Below are positions 1 to 8,208 of a stretch of DNA of 37,255 bases, in pieces; the stretch's first letter is position 1; each line of letters begins with the position of its first letter. The notes beneath the pieces were generated by a model. That model was not told the DNA's origin, made no database searches, and was given only the letters and a program-made list of their open reading frames with translations. The stretch comes from Sulfurovum sp. (GTDB lineage Bacteria; Campylobacterota; Campylobacteria; Campylobacterales; Sulfurovaceae): assembly GCA_030826885.1 (NCBI GenBank), contig JAUUDF010000050.1:1-37255 (forward strand), written 5' to 3'. The translations under genes were made by a program, and so were the position numbers.

Positions 1-2
1 CT

Positions 3-311
3 GAGTTGCTTCTTCGCATTGAGGCAAAGACCCTGCTGAAACAAAAACGTACAAGTGTACATGGCTACAGCGTTGATCCGAAAACGGGTGAGGTTTATTA
101 CAATGATGTATTGTGCAGTATGGGGAGGGTGCAAAAAAATATTCTTGCTACACTTTTACACGCTTACCCCAACCCTGCGGACAAAGAGACCCTGATGGAG
201 GGGTTGGAGACATATAATGACGGTGCACTGCGGGTAAACATTGTGAAACTTAAAAAAGAGACCGGTCTTCAGATAGAGGCTGTACGAGGAGTGGGTTATA
301 AAATTCTCTGA
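3..311 (+). CDS. OmpR-family response regulator, C-terminal part (cut by window edge)
   Basis: This is the C-terminal DNA-binding half of a two-component response regulator; the gene continues to the left of the window. The frame opens with ELLLRIEAKTLL, which matches the end of the receiver-to-effector linker in OmpR/PhoB proteins (the last receiver helix before the winged helix). The remainder fits the winged-helix fold: a recognition-helix region with NDGALRVNIVKLKKE at about residues 73-87 and the classic wing ending VRGVGYKIL directly before the stop. The phosphoacceptor Asp lies outside the window. A histidine kinase gene follows within about 40 bases, so the two form a two-component pair. 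The signal and regulon cannot be read from the sequence. Confidence 0.88.
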   Translation, partial: ELLLRIEAKTLLKQKRTSVHGYSVDPKTGEVYYNDVLCSMGRVQKNILATLLHAYPNPADKETLMEGLETYNDGALRVNIVKLKKETGLQIEAVRGVGYKIL

Positions 312-350
312 AAAAGAATCGTTCATTAAAAGCTTTATGCTTTTTTTACT

Positions 351-1406
351 GTGATTGTGTTGTTGATGATGTTTATTTTTTACGACAAATACCGTACCGA
401 AAAGAGTTATATTCGCAATAACCTGTTTTTGGAGATGAAAAATTACAGTTTCACTTTTGACGACAGGCGTTTTCATATGGATGCCATGCACAAGCAAAAA
501 GTACAAAAGTACTATACACTTTATGAGGATGCTCAAAGCCTCTATATCCTCCTACCGTACCATCAAACAGGGAAAGAGGATTTTGTAGCGGTCGTGACTC
601 CCCTGGGGACAGTGATGGTGCCAAAGACAAACAGGGAAACGGATGTGCTGAAAATTTGGTTCCCTCTTGCAGATTACCAAAACATGCTCGAACAGGTACG
701 TCATCATCTGTTATGGAAATTTTTACTGGCCCTACTGGGGGCACTGGTGCTCTCACTGCTTGCTGCCTGGTATGCACTCAGACCGTTGCGCAGTTCATTG
801 CGTATGCTCGAAGACTTCATAAAAGATATCATTCACGATATCAACACGCCGCTAACCTCCATTTTGCTGAACCTCAAGATGCTTGAGAGCAAAAATGACG
901 AGATAGAAAGCATCGACACGGCAGCCAAGACCATAGAGATGCTGCATTACAATCTCGATGCCTACATCAAAGAGAAAAAGCAGACAGAGGAGACTTTTTT
1001 AGTCGAAGAGGTAGTAGAGAAGTATGTTTCTTTTTTTACCCCTTTGTATGATTACCTGACATGGGAAGTGAATGTAGAACCGTGTCTTGTGCATACTGAC
1101 CGGAATGCCTTTGAACGCGTTGTCTATAATCTGCTCAGTAATGCCTGCAGGTATAATACAGGTGAAGGGAAAATAGTCATACGGGTTAAAGATACCATGC
1201 TCTCTATTCAAAACAGCAGTTATGGGGTGCGCCATCCGGAGAGGGTCTTTGAACGTTTCTATAAAGAGAGTGAGAGAGGACTTGGGATAGGCCTACATAT
1301 TGTTAATAAATTGTGCAAAACACTGGGGATTGACCGAACATTTAGTGTAAAAGGAACAGAGGTGACTGTGACACTGGCGTGTCACCATATTATGGTATCT
1401 AAGTAG
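351..1406 (+). CDS. Sensor histidine kinase with apparent N-terminal frameshift
   Basis: Membrane sensor kinase partnered with the preceding response regulator. From the GTG at 351 it gives 351 residues: a short hydrophobic start (1-11), a roughly 100-residue periplasmic part, a second membrane segment (about 121-141), the phosphoacceptor motif FIKDIIHDINTPLTS with His162, the N-box NLLSNACRYN (about 260-269) and the glycine-rich ATP lid ending RGLGIGLHIVNK (309-320). The G1 box is weak (SIQNSSYG), as in other compact epsilonproteobacterial kinases. The first membrane helix is truncated at this start and there is no Shine-Dalgarno sequence. Adding one T to the T-run at 341-347 would join ATG 337 to this frame and give MLFFTVIVLLMMFIFY, a full helix. 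Either the gene is frameshifted or the base is a sequencing error; the catalytic core is intact. Confidence 0.85.
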   Translation: MIVLLMMFIFYDKYRTEKSYIRNNLFLEMKNYSFTFDDRRFHMDAMHKQKVQKYYTLYEDAQSLYILLPYHQTGKEDFVAVVTPLGTVMVPKTNRETDVLKIWFPLADYQNMLEQVRHHLLWKFLLALLGALVLSLLAAWYALRPLRSSLRMLEDFIKDIIHDINTPLTSILLNLKMLESKNDEIESIDTAAKTIEMLHYNLDAYIKEKKQTEETFLVEEVVEKYVSFFTPLYDYLTWEVNVEPCLVHTDRNAFERVVYNLLSNACRYNTGEGKIVIRVKDTMLSIQNSSYGVRHPERVFERFYKESERGLGIGLHIVNKLCKTLGIDRTFSVKGTEVTVTLACHHIMVSK

Positions 1407-1440
1407 TGTTACTGCCCCTTGGTTACCCCGTTCTAATGTT

Positions 1441-2319
1441 TTACTTTTCCCTGGCCCTGCCGAGCAGATACTGACCGTATTGATTTTTCTTGAGTGGCTG
1501 TGCAAGTGCTATAAGCTCATCTTTGTTGATGTAGCCCATTTCATAGGCGATCTCTTCAATGCAGGCGACCTTGAGTCCCTGACGGTTCTCGATGGTTTGA
1601 ATGAAGGTTGAAGCCTCCAGTAGACTTTCATGTGTACCGGTATCGAGCCATGCATAGCCGCGACCCATCAGTTCTACCTTGAGACGTTTCTCTTCAAGGT
1701 ACATCTGGTTGAGCGTGGTGATCTCCAGTTCACCCCGGTCACTCGGTTTGACCTCTTTGGCTTTTTGGACAACATCGTTGGGGTAGAAGTAAAGACCGAC
1801 CACGGCATAGTTGCTTTTAGGTTCTTTTGGTTTTTCTTCGATGCTGGTTACATTGCCGGCTTCATCGAACTCGGCGACACCGTAACGCTCAGGGTCTTTG
1901 ACATAGTAGCCAAAGACGGTAGCGTTACCATCCTGCTCGGCATTTTTGACGGATGTTGCCAAGAGGTCTGTCAAGCCGTGTCCGTAGAAGATATTGTCTC
2001 CCAGTACCAGTGCGACATCATCATCGCCGATGAACGCTTCCCCCAGAATGAACGCCTGTGCCAAACCGTCCGGAGAAGGCTGTACGATATAGCTGAAGGA
2101 CATACCGATGTCAGAGCCGTCTCCAAGCAGCTGCTCAAAGCGGGGAAGGTCGGTCGGGGTGGAGATGATGAGCACTTCGGTAATGCCTGCCAGCATAAGA
2201 ACCGAAAGCGGGTAGTAGATCATCGGTTTGTCGTAAATGGGTACGAGCTGTTTGCTGACCCCTTTGGTAATAGGGTAGAGTCTGGTGCCTGAACCGCCTG
2301 CTAAGATAATGCCTTTCAT
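1441..2319 (-). CDS. rfbA: Glucose-1-phosphate thymidylyltransferase
   Basis: Makes dTDP-glucose from dTTP and glucose 1-phosphate, the first step of dTDP-deoxysugar synthesis in the cytoplasm. The 292-residue product has the normal length. The nucleotide-binding loop [12 protein letters not shown] is at residues 5-16, followed by [17 protein letters not shown], the metal-binding [12 protein letters not shown] and the sugar-binding [19 protein letters not shown]. The open frame extends 19 codons further upstream, but the family begins at MKGIILAGG, and that ATG overlaps the rfbB stop as ATGA (2316-2319), so I use it. It is the last gene of the sugar cluster. No rfbC or rfbD follows, so the later rhamnose steps must be elsewhere or replaced by another branch. 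Confidence 0.95.
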   Translation of the reverse strand: MKGIILAGGSGTRLYPITKGVSKQLVPIYDKPMIYYPLSVLMLAGITEVLIISTPTDLPRFEQLLGDGSDIGMSFSYIVQPSPDGLAQAFILGEAFIGDDDVALVLGDNIFYGHGLTDLLATSVKNAEQDGNATVFGYYVKDPERYGVAEFDEAGNVTSIEEKPKEPKSNYAVVGLYFYPNDVVQKAKEVKPSDRGELEITTLNQMYLEEKRLKVELMGRGYAWLDTGTHESLLEASTFIQTIENRQGLKVACIEEIAYEMGYINKDELIALAQPLKKNQYGQYLLGRAREK

Positions 2320-3368
2320 ATGCTTGCTCCCAATCGTTCTCTCTGGTAGCTGCCATCCTGTACAGCTCTCCACCATGCTTCATTGTCAAGGTACCACTGT
2401 ACCGTTTTTTCAAGACCGCTCTCAAAGGTCTCCTCCGGCGTCCAGCCGAGCTCTCTTTGGATCTTCGAAGCATCGATGGCGTAGCGCACATCATGACCCG
2501 GTCTGTCTTTTACAAAAGTAATGAGTTCTTCGTATGGTGTCTCTTTGGGTACTTTCCGGTCGAGGATCTTACAGATGGTCTTGACCACTTCAATGTTCTG
2601 CTTTTCGTTATGCCCGCCAATGTTGTAGGTCTCTCCGATTAGTCCTTTTGTTGCAACAAGAACCAGTGCGCGTGCATGATCTTCTACATAGAGCCAGTCT
2701 CTTATCTGGTCACCCTTGCCATAGATAGGCAGCGGTTTGCCTTCCAGGGCATTGAGTATGACCAGTGGAATCAGTTTTTCGGGAAAGTGATATGGCCCAT
2801 AGTTGTTCGAACAGTTGGTTACCAGTGTAGGGAAGCCGTAGGTACGCTGCCAGGCACGCACGAGGTGATCGGAACTTGCTTTGGAAGCGGAGTAGGGAGA
2901 ACTGGGTGCATAGGGTGTTGTCTCGGTAAAGAGGTCGTCTGTACCCTCCAGATCACCGTAGACTTCATCTGTGGAGATATGGTGGAAACGAAAACGTTTC
3001 TTTTTCTCCTCATCGAGAGTATTGTAGTATTTTCTGCCTTCATGCAGCAAGGTGTAGGTACCGAAAATATTGGTTTGGATGAATTCGCCGGGACCGTCGA
3101 TGGAACGGTCGACATGGGACTCTGCCGCAAGGTGCATGACAATATCGGGCTGGTGTTGATTGTAGACACGTGCAACCTCGTCCGCATCGCAGATATCTAC
3201 CTGTTCGAAGGTGTAGCGCGGGGAGCCGCTGACCTCTGCAAGTGACTGGAGGTTCCCGGCGTAGGTCAGTTTGTCCACATTGACCACCTCGTGTTCTGTA
3301 TTGTTGATTAGGTGCCGTATGACCGCAGAGCCGATGAATCCGGCACCGCCTGTAACTAAAAACTTCAT
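2316..3368 (-). CDS. rfbB: dTDP-glucose 4,6-dehydratase
   Basis: Converts dTDP-glucose to dTDP-4-keto-6-deoxyglucose, the branch-point precursor of dTDP-rhamnose and several amino and deoxy sugars. It is an extended short-chain dehydrogenase of 350 residues. The NAD-binding GGAGFIG is at residues 7-13, the catalytic triad region STDEVYGD supplies Thr133-Asp134-Glu135, and the YxxxK motif is YSASK (Tyr159, Lys163). [11 protein letters not shown] and [13 protein letters not shown] are typical of RfbB/RmlB. A clear ribosome-binding site (GGAGAG) precedes the ATG. The gene starts one base after the galU stop and overlaps rfbA by four bases, so the three are translationally linked. Confidence 0.96.
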   Translation of the reverse strand: MKFLVTGGAGFIGSAVIRHLINNTEHEVVNVDKLTYAGNLQSLAEVSGSPRYTFEQVDICDADEVARVYNQHQPDIVMHLAAESHVDRSIDGPGEFIQTNIFGTYTLLHEGRKYYNTLDEEKKKRFRFHHISTDEVYGDLEGTDDLFTETTPYAPSSPYSASKASSDHLVRAWQRTYGFPTLVTNCSNNYGPYHFPEKLIPLVILNALEGKPLPIYGKGDQIRDWLYVEDHARALVLVATKGLIGETYNIGGHNEKQNIEVVKTICKILDRKVPKETPYEELITFVKDRPGHDVRYAIDASKIQRELGWTPEETFESGLEKTVQWYLDNEAWWRAVQDGSYQRERLGASI

Positions 3369-4202
3369 TTATTTCTCTCCTTTTTTGAAAAAATAGTTCG
3401 TCGCTTCCACAAAACCGTTGACAGAACCGCAGTCGAAACGTGTTCCTTTAAAGCGGTAGGCAATCACTTTCCTCTGTTTGGCCTGTTCAAGCAGGGCATC
3501 TGTAAGTTGAATCTCACCCCCTTTGCCAGGCTGTGTCATTCGCAGGATATCAAAAATATCGGGAGTGAGGATGTATCGCCCGATAATAGCCAGGTTGGTG
3601 GGTGCTTCCTGGGGGGAAGGTTTTTCGACCATATCGGTGACGCGATAAATGTCATCGGTATTGTCGATGAGGTGGCCGGCAATAATGCCGTACTTGTCCG
3701 TATTTTCCGGTGATACCTCTTCGATTGCTATAATAGAACACTGATATTTTTCGTAAATAGCGACCATTTGTGAAAGAATACCCTCTGTATAGCCTGCCGG
3801 TGTACAGAGGTCATCGGCAAGCACAACGGCAAAGGATTCTTTACCGATGAGGGTTTCCCCTGTAAGGATGGCATGCCCCAGCCCTTTCATCTCTGTCTGT
3901 CTTGTATAGGAAAAAGTACATTGGTTGATAAGCGAACGAATTTCATCGAGCAACGGTTCCTTGCTCGTACCTTTGATCTGGTGTTCAAGTTCGTAGGAGA
4001 TGTCGAAGTGGTCCTCGATGGCACGTTTGCCACGTCCAGTGACGATTGCCATAGTGCTGATTCCCGCTTCAAGCGCCTCTTCCACACCATACTGAATGAG
4101 TGGCTTTGTCAGTACCGGCAGCATCTCTTTGGGGGTCGCTTTGGTGGCAGGAAGAAAGCGGGTACCGTACCCGGCAGCGGGGAAAAGACATTTGTTGATC
4201 AA
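3369..4202 (-). CDS. galU: UTP-glucose-1-phosphate uridylyltransferase (TTG start)
   Basis: Forms UDP-glucose from UTP and glucose 1-phosphate for surface polysaccharide and lipooligosaccharide synthesis. Conserved blocks are LFPAAGYGTRFLPATKATPKEML at the N-terminus, LADDLCTPAG in the middle and IGRYILTPDIFDIL towards the end. I place the start at a TTG (4200-4202) because a Shine-Dalgarno AGGAG lies six bases upstream (4209-4213) and it gives MINKCLFPAAGYG, which is the family N-terminus. An ATG at 4221-4223 is in frame but would lie upstream of that AGGAG and add seven residues. The product is 277 residues, usual for bacterial GalU. It is followed immediately by rfbB. Confidence 0.92.
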   Translation of the reverse strand: MINKCLFPAAGYGTRFLPATKATPKEMLPVLTKPLIQYGVEEALEAGISTMAIVTGRGKRAIEDHFDISYELEHQIKGTSKEPLLDEIRSLINQCTFSYTRQTEMKGLGHAILTGETLIGKESFAVVLADDLCTPAGYTEGILSQMVAIYEKYQCSIIAIEEVSPENTDKYGIIAGHLIDNTDDIYRVTDMVEKPSPQEAPTNLAIIGRYILTPDIFDILRMTQPGKGGEIQLTDALLEQAKQRKVIAYRFKGTRFDCGSVNGFVEATNYFFKKGEK

Positions 4203-4243
4203 GCAGGGCTCCTGGATTATCAAAATGATGAAATAAATACGAG

Positions 4244-4249
4244 ATTATA
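4244..4249 (-). promoter_or_regulatory. Candidate -10 box upstream of galU
   Basis: TATAAT on the minus strand, about 40 bases before the galU TTG and inside the 83-base gap after the SGNH gene. No -35 match is visible at normal spacing, which is common for the housekeeping sigma factor of Campylobacterota. It would allow galU-rfbB-rfbA to be expressed separately from the genes upstream. Confidence 0.4.
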
Positions 4250-4285
4250 TCCAATAACCCATTAAGTACGGGCAAAAACCGTTTT

Positions 4286-5035
4286 TTAGTCAAGCAGCAT
4301 GGAGAGTGAAGGTACAAGCCATGCATAGCTGTAGTTTTCGTCGATGATTTTGGATACGGCATCATACCAGACATTTGCCATAATACTATAGCCTGTATCG
4401 TTGGGGTGAATACCGTCTATGAGGTTGTCCCCTACGGGGTTATACATCTCCACCAGTGTCAGTCTTTCTCCGTTGGCAATATGGTTGGCGGCCATTGAGC
4501 GCAAATAGCTGTTAAACTCGGAAACCCATGACGGGTTTTTACGGCAGTTGACGATGGTTGCCAAAACAATGTGAATGTTTGTGTTTGTATCCTGCTCAAA
4601 CCTGTGAATTTCAGAGAGTATCTGCTCTGCACCATTGACTGATGAAGCGGGAGAAATGTACATCATGTCGTTGGTTCCGATATGAAGCAGAATAATGTCG
4701 GGTCTGTTTTGTTGCAGATAACTGTAAACATGGTCACGTATCTGGGATGTCGTCCATCCTGTATGCCCTTCATTGTCTCCGTCGAAGTGGGGGGTAATGG
4801 CACCTCCGTTCGAGCGTGAGCCTACAAAGTCGACGTCATACCCCTTCTCTTGAAGTTTGTACCACAGGTGGTTTCGGTAGCCGTGTAGGTAGGCATCGGT
4901 CCGGGTATCGCCATAGTACCAGTCCCAGGTAATGGAGTCCCCCAAAGGCATGATTTTGACTGTTGCATGCAGCGGCATAACGAGAAAGAAAAAGAGCAGT
5001 GTCAGGTAGTGCAGGGAGGCGCGATACTGTCTCAT
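4286..5035 (-). CDS. Secreted SGNH/GDSL-family hydrolase
   Basis: Predicted exported esterase or acyl hydrolase of 249 residues. An N-terminal signal peptide is visible (hydrophobic stretch about 9-24, ending LHA). The four SGNH blocks can be followed: MPLGDSIT with nucleophile Ser34, a block II glycine in DFVGSRSNGG, HIGTNDMMY (Gly120-Asn122) in block III, and DGIHPNDTGY with catalytic Asp207 and His210 in block V. This fits the family used by enzymes that remove acetyl or acyl groups from carbohydrates. The substrate is not determinable, but the position between pgi/manB and galU/rfbAB suggests a cell-surface or exported polysaccharide. The start is five bases after the stop of the Sel1 gene, so the two are co-transcribed. 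Confidence 0.85.
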   Translation of the reverse strand: MRQYRASLHYLTLLFFFLVMPLHATVKIMPLGDSITWDWYYGDTRTDAYLHGYRNHLWYKLQEKGYDVDFVGSRSNGGAITPHFDGDNEGHTGWTTSQIRDHVYSYLQQNRPDIILLHIGTNDMMYISPASSVNGAEQILSEIHRFEQDTNTNIHIVLATIVNCRKNPSWVSEFNSYLRSMAANHIANGERLTLVEMYNPVGDNLIDGIHPNDTGYSIMANVWYDAVSKIIDENYSYAWLVPSLSMLLD

Positions 5036-5040
5036 GGATA

Positions 5041-5421
5041 TTATTCTTCCGGCATCATTTTCAACATTGTGCAGGCACTTTCATCACCACCGTCACAGGC
5101 CTTTTGAAAAAAGTATTTGGCACCTTTTTGCTCTGTGTCCAGATCTTTTCCGGAGGCATAGCTCATGGCATAGGCACGGCATCCTTTCATGTAGCCAAGG
5201 TCACATGCCTGCTTGTAGAGTGCAGCAACCTTGTGTGCCGCATTGGTGCTGTCATATTCTTTGAGTGTATAGCCATGAGCAGAGTAGAATACACCGGCAT
5301 CATAACAGGCTTCTGCATCGCCTGAAGCACAGTCGGTTAAGTTTTTTTGGTAGATTTCTGCTGAGCCTGCTGCATAGAGGATGGTAAAGGTACCAAGGGT
5401 GTAGAGTATTTTTTTTATCAT
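5041..5421 (-). CDS. Small secreted Sel1-repeat protein
   Basis: A 126-residue exported protein with a signal peptide (about 1-20) and Sel1-like repeats. Three Cys-x7-Cys pairs are visible: CASGDAEAC, CDLGYMKGC and CDGGDESAC. Each lies at the same point of an alpha/alpha repeat containing A.LYKQACDLG or YFFQKACDGG. This is the pattern of the disulfide-stapled Hcp-type Sel1 proteins of Helicobacter and relatives, which are periplasmic or secreted. A good ribosome-binding site (AGAAGG) precedes the ATG. It is paired with the SGNH hydrolase. Its precise role is unknown; Sel1 proteins generally act as protein-binding scaffolds, and it may assist the neighbouring hydrolase. Confidence 0.8.
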   Translation of the reverse strand: MIKKILYTLGTFTILYAAGSAEIYQKNLTDCASGDAEACYDAGVFYSAHGYTLKEYDSTNAAHKVAALYKQACDLGYMKGCRAYAMSYASGKDLDTEQKGAKYFFQKACDGGDESACTMLKMMPEE

Positions 5422-5455
5422 ACAAAACCTTCTGAAAGGGTAAATTGTCGGCGGT

Positions 5456-5461
5456 ATTATA
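5456..5461 (-). promoter_or_regulatory. Candidate -10 box for the Sel1-SGNH pair
   Basis: TATAAT on the minus strand (context GCTATAATACC), 35 bases upstream of the Sel1 ATG and inside the 104-base gap after pgi. No convincing -35 element. The rest of the gap holds nothing recognisable. Confidence 0.45.
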
Positions 5462-5525
5462 GCGTATTTATTTTAGGTTTTGCAGGATAGGGTTGTATGA
5501 AACAGGGTTGATATGAAACATTGCT

Positions 5526-6749
5526 TCAAAATGCCCTGTTGGCAAGTTTTTTCTTCAAAATGATCTTGCCTGCTTCAACACCTGGCTGGTCGTAGGTATT
5601 GACATCGATGAGTTCGCCGACAAGGGAGGTGAGCAGTTCATAGTAGAAGATGAGCGCACCAATGTTGTAGGCATCTGTTTTGGGAATGCTGATGGTGTCA
5701 ATAGGAATATCCTTTTCATTCAGCAGCGCTTCCATAACAGAGTCACATTGCATGTTGATCAGTGTTCCAAAGGGCAGTCCGTTGAGTGTGTCAAGCGACT
5801 CGAGGTGTGGCAGAGAAAGGTCCGGGATAGCAGTGGCATCATTGAAGTTTTCAATTTTGATGAAAGTGACAGATTTGTCACGTGTACCTTCCATAATGAG
5901 TTGTAAAAAAGAGTGCTGGTCTTTTGGACCGATAAGCCCGATAGGGGTCAGCCCTACGTGAAATGCCGAGTGGCGCTGGTGCTTGCCAAGACTCTCCCCC
6001 CACAGCTGCACATACCATTCGCAAAAATATTTTAGAGATTCCGAGTAGGCAAAAAGACAGTTGATATGGTACTGTGCATGGTGTTTTGCGTAATATACAG
6101 CCTTGTTAAGCATGGTGTCTTGCATATAGCCGGCATTGAAAAAACTCTCTTTGATACTTTTTGCACCTTCAAGCAGTGCACGGATGTCAATACCGCAGAG
6201 TGTCAGTGGCAGCAGACCGACTGAAGAGAGCACAGAGAAACGTCCGCCGACATTGGCAGGCAGGTGCAGTACGGCCGCACCCGTTTCACTGGCATAGGAT
6301 TCAAGTGGAGAGCCGGGATCGGTAATGAAGGTGTAGGCTTTGGGGTGCGGATGCAGGGAATATATATATTTATAAATGGAGAAAGTCTCTACAGTTGTGC
6401 CCGATTTTGAAATGACCAGAAAATGGGTTTTGGTTACATCGATTTTTTCAAGTTGAGTCGTGATATTGACGGGATCGGTACTTTCAAAGAAGTAGAGTTT
6501 TCGTGTAAGTGCCGTAACAGGTCTGATGAATTCATAGACCGCCTTGGCACCGAGTGAACTCCCTCCAATCCCAATGACAACGATGGTTGTTGCAGTGTTA
6601 TCAATGGTTTCGGCATAATCCATAATGGGTGTGATGTCCTGATCGGGAAGGGCATAGTAGCCGATATGCTCTTGCTCTTTTGTAACAGCCTGTAGCGCTG
6701 TATGTTTGGTTTTGTCATTCTGCGGTGGAAAATAGAGTTTGTTGATCAT
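5526..6749 (-). CDS. pgi: Glucose-6-phosphate isomerase (short form)
   Basis: Interconverts glucose 6-phosphate and fructose 6-phosphate in central metabolism and sugar-nucleotide supply. The 407-residue protein is shorter than the roughly 550-residue E. coli enzyme but has all signature regions: VIGIGGSSLGAKAVYE (about 57-72), the phosphate-binding SKSGTTVETF, GGRFSVLSSVGLLPL, GPKDQHSFLQL with a catalytic His, and QPGVEAGK near the C-terminus with the catalytic Lys. The short form is usual in Campylobacterota. The ATG overlaps the manB stop as ATGA (6746-6749), so pgi and manB are translationally coupled and together connect fructose 6-phosphate to glucose 1-phosphate. Confidence 0.94.
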   Translation of the reverse strand: MINKLYFPPQNDKTKHTALQAVTKEQEHIGYYALPDQDITPIMDYAETIDNTATTIVVIGIGGSSLGAKAVYEFIRPVTALTRKLYFFESTDPVNITTQLEKIDVTKTHFLVISKSGTTVETFSIYKYIYSLHPHPKAYTFITDPGSPLESYASETGAAVLHLPANVGGRFSVLSSVGLLPLTLCGIDIRALLEGAKSIKESFFNAGYMQDTMLNKAVYYAKHHAQYHINCLFAYSESLKYFCEWYVQLWGESLGKHQRHSAFHVGLTPIGLIGPKDQHSFLQLIMEGTRDKSVTFIKIENFNDATAIPDLSLPHLESLDTLNGLPFGTLINMQCDSVMEALLNEKDIPIDTISIPKTDAYNIGALIFYYELLTSLVGELIDVNTYDQPGVEAGKIILKKKLANRAF

Positions 6750-8161
6750 AGGGATGCCTTCGCTTCTGCGATGAGAGCGTTGACCCTCTCTTCATACTCT
6801 TTAGCCAGGGCTGCATCAGTCGATTCGAAACGGGTGACGAGTACGGGAGTGGTATTGGAAGCGCGCACCAGTCCCCAGCCATGCTCGAAGTTGATGCGTA
6901 CACCGTCGACATCAATGATGTTTTTAATGGCGGGAAAGTCGGCAGGCGGGTTTTGCAGCAGCAGTTTGACTCTGTCTATAATGGCGAATTTTTCCTCTTC
7001 GGTAGTCTCTACCTTGATCTCTTCTGTGGAGAAAACCTGCGGCAGTGCTTCAAGCTCCTTGTCTAGATCAATCCCCTGTGCAACGAGCTCAAGCATTCGC
7101 AGTGTGGCATAGATGGCATCGTCGTAGCCGAAGTAGCGGTGTTTAAAGAAGATGTGACCGCTTACTTCACAGGCAAGGTCGGCACCTGTCTCTTTCATTT
7201 TGACCTTGAGATTGGAGTGGCCTGTTTTGTACATAATGGCTTTTGCCCCTCGCCGTTCAAGCTCATCGTACATGACCTGTGAGCATTTGACCTCACCGAT
7301 GACTGTAGGCGTATCCATTCCCATGGCAAAAAGCAGTGCCATCTGGTCACCTTTGATATTGTGTTTATGCGTCAATACCGCAATACGGTCGGCATCTCCG
7401 TCATAGGCAAAGGCGATGTCTCCCGCTTCTTCGAGTGCCGCCTTGACATCCGCAAGGTTCTTCTCGACGGACGGATCGGGATGATGGTTGGGGAATGTGC
7501 CGTTGGGCTCACAATAGAGTCCCCTGTAGTCGAAATCGAGTTGGTCGAATATGTCGTTGATGACCGTCCCCGCGACGCCGTTTCCACAGTCGATGACAAT
7601 TTTCTTGTCAAGCCCTTTGAGCGCGGAAAACGCATTGACCATAAAGTTGATGTAGGGTGTCTTGACATCTATGGCAATTGTTTTGGGGTTGTCGGGAATT
7701 ACACGGTCAGCATCGGAGACAATCTCATCTCCAAGCGCATAGATCTGCTCTCCGAAAAAGGGTGCACGGTCGAGCGTGATTTTAAACCCGTTATATTCCG
7801 GAGGGTTGTGTGAGCCGGTGATCATGACCGATGCATCAGGAGAGTGTTCAGGATGGCGGATGTTAGATGCAGGATGCGGAAGAAGGCTTTCGATGGTTTG
7901 ATAATTGGCAAAGTAGTTGACCGGTGTGGCGACCATGCCCATATCCAGTACAGTACACCCTGCAGCATTGAGTCCGGAGGCGAGATACGCTTTAAGCAGG
8001 GGAGAGTGTGCACGTGCATCGTAACCGACAGTGACCACTTTGTTGCCGCCGACCTTTTTGCCTAAATGGTAACCAATGCGTTTGACGCTCTCTTCGTTGA
8101 GTTCTTTCTCAAAAATACCTCTAATATCATATTCACGGAAAATGGACTTGTTGATGGACAT
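6746..8161 (-). CDS. manB: Phosphomannomutase/phosphoglucomutase with in-frame insertion
   Basis: Alpha-D-phosphohexomutase of the AlgC/ManB type, moving the phosphate between C1 and C6 of mannose or glucose to supply the nucleotide-sugar transferases downstream. Motifs: N-terminal IFREYDIRGIF, the phosphoserine loop MITGSHNPPEYNG (Ser117), the metal loop AYDGDADRIAV (254-259) and the sugar-specificity loop CEVSGH. The length is 471 residues, slightly above the family. The excess is a stretch at about residues 89-108 (ending HPASNIRHPEHSP) directly before the catalytic loop, where relatives go straight from the strand to SIMITGSHNP. The DNA there is a 7-bp periodic tract (see the repeat entry). 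It is the first gene of the sugar cluster. Specificity for mannose or glucose cannot be decided, but the context with galU and rfbA favours glucose as one substrate. Confidence 0.92.
   Translation of the reverse strand: MSINKSIFREYDIRGIFEKELNEESVKRIGYHLGKKVGGNKVVTVGYDARAHSPLLKAYLASGLNAAGCTVLDMGMVATPVNYFANYQTIESLLPHPASNIRHPEHSPDASVMITGSHNPPEYNGFKITLDRAPFFGEQIYALGDEIVSDADRVIPDNPKTIAIDVKTPYINFMVNAFSALKGLDKKIVIDCGNGVAGTVINDIFDQLDFDYRGLYCEPNGTFPNHHPDPSVEKNLADVKAALEEAGDIAFAYDGDADRIAVLTHKHNIKGDQMALLFAMGMDTPTVIGEVKCSQVMYDELERRGAKAIMYKTGHSNLKVKMKETGADLACEVSGHIFFKHRYFGYDDAIYATLRMLELVAQGIDLDKELEALPQVFSTEEIKVETTEEEKFAIIDRVKLLLQNPPADFPAIKNIIDVDGVRINFEHGWGLVRASNTTPVLVTRFESTDAALAKEYEERVNALIAEAKASL
7851..7880. 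repeat. 7-bp periodic tract inside manB
   Basis: Four successive heptamers on the plus strand: GGATGGC, GGATGTT, AGATGCA, GGATGCG. They lie in the manB coding sequence and encode part of the extra residues just before the phosphoserine loop. Because 21 bases equal three heptamers and seven codons, units can be gained or lost three at a time without a frameshift. Confidence 0.6.
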
Positions 8162-8192
8162 AAAAATCTTAACCCCTCGTTTTGATTAGGAA

Positions 8193-8198
8193 AGTATA
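8193..8198 (-). promoter_or_regulatory. Candidate -10 box for the manB operon
   Basis: TATACT on the minus strand (context GATATACTTTCC), about 32 bases upstream of the manB ATG in the 47-base gap after the YfaZ-like gene. No -35 match. A weak ribosome-binding sequence GAGGGG follows. Confidence 0.3.
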
Positions 8199-8208
8199 TC
8201 AAATGATT

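Noticed and set aside
1630-2292. A long open frame on the plus strand across rfbA
   Set aside because: It is antisense to rfbA, with no recognisable protein features; a by-product of codon use in the real gene.
3369-3400. Terminator in the T/A-rich stretch at the galU end
   Set aside because: It is coding sequence (KKGEK) and forms no stable stem; rfbB begins one base later.
4265-4290. Terminator after the SGNH gene (ACGG/CCGT with T-run)
   Set aside because: The stem is only four base pairs and the T-run is on the wrong strand for the SGNH transcript.
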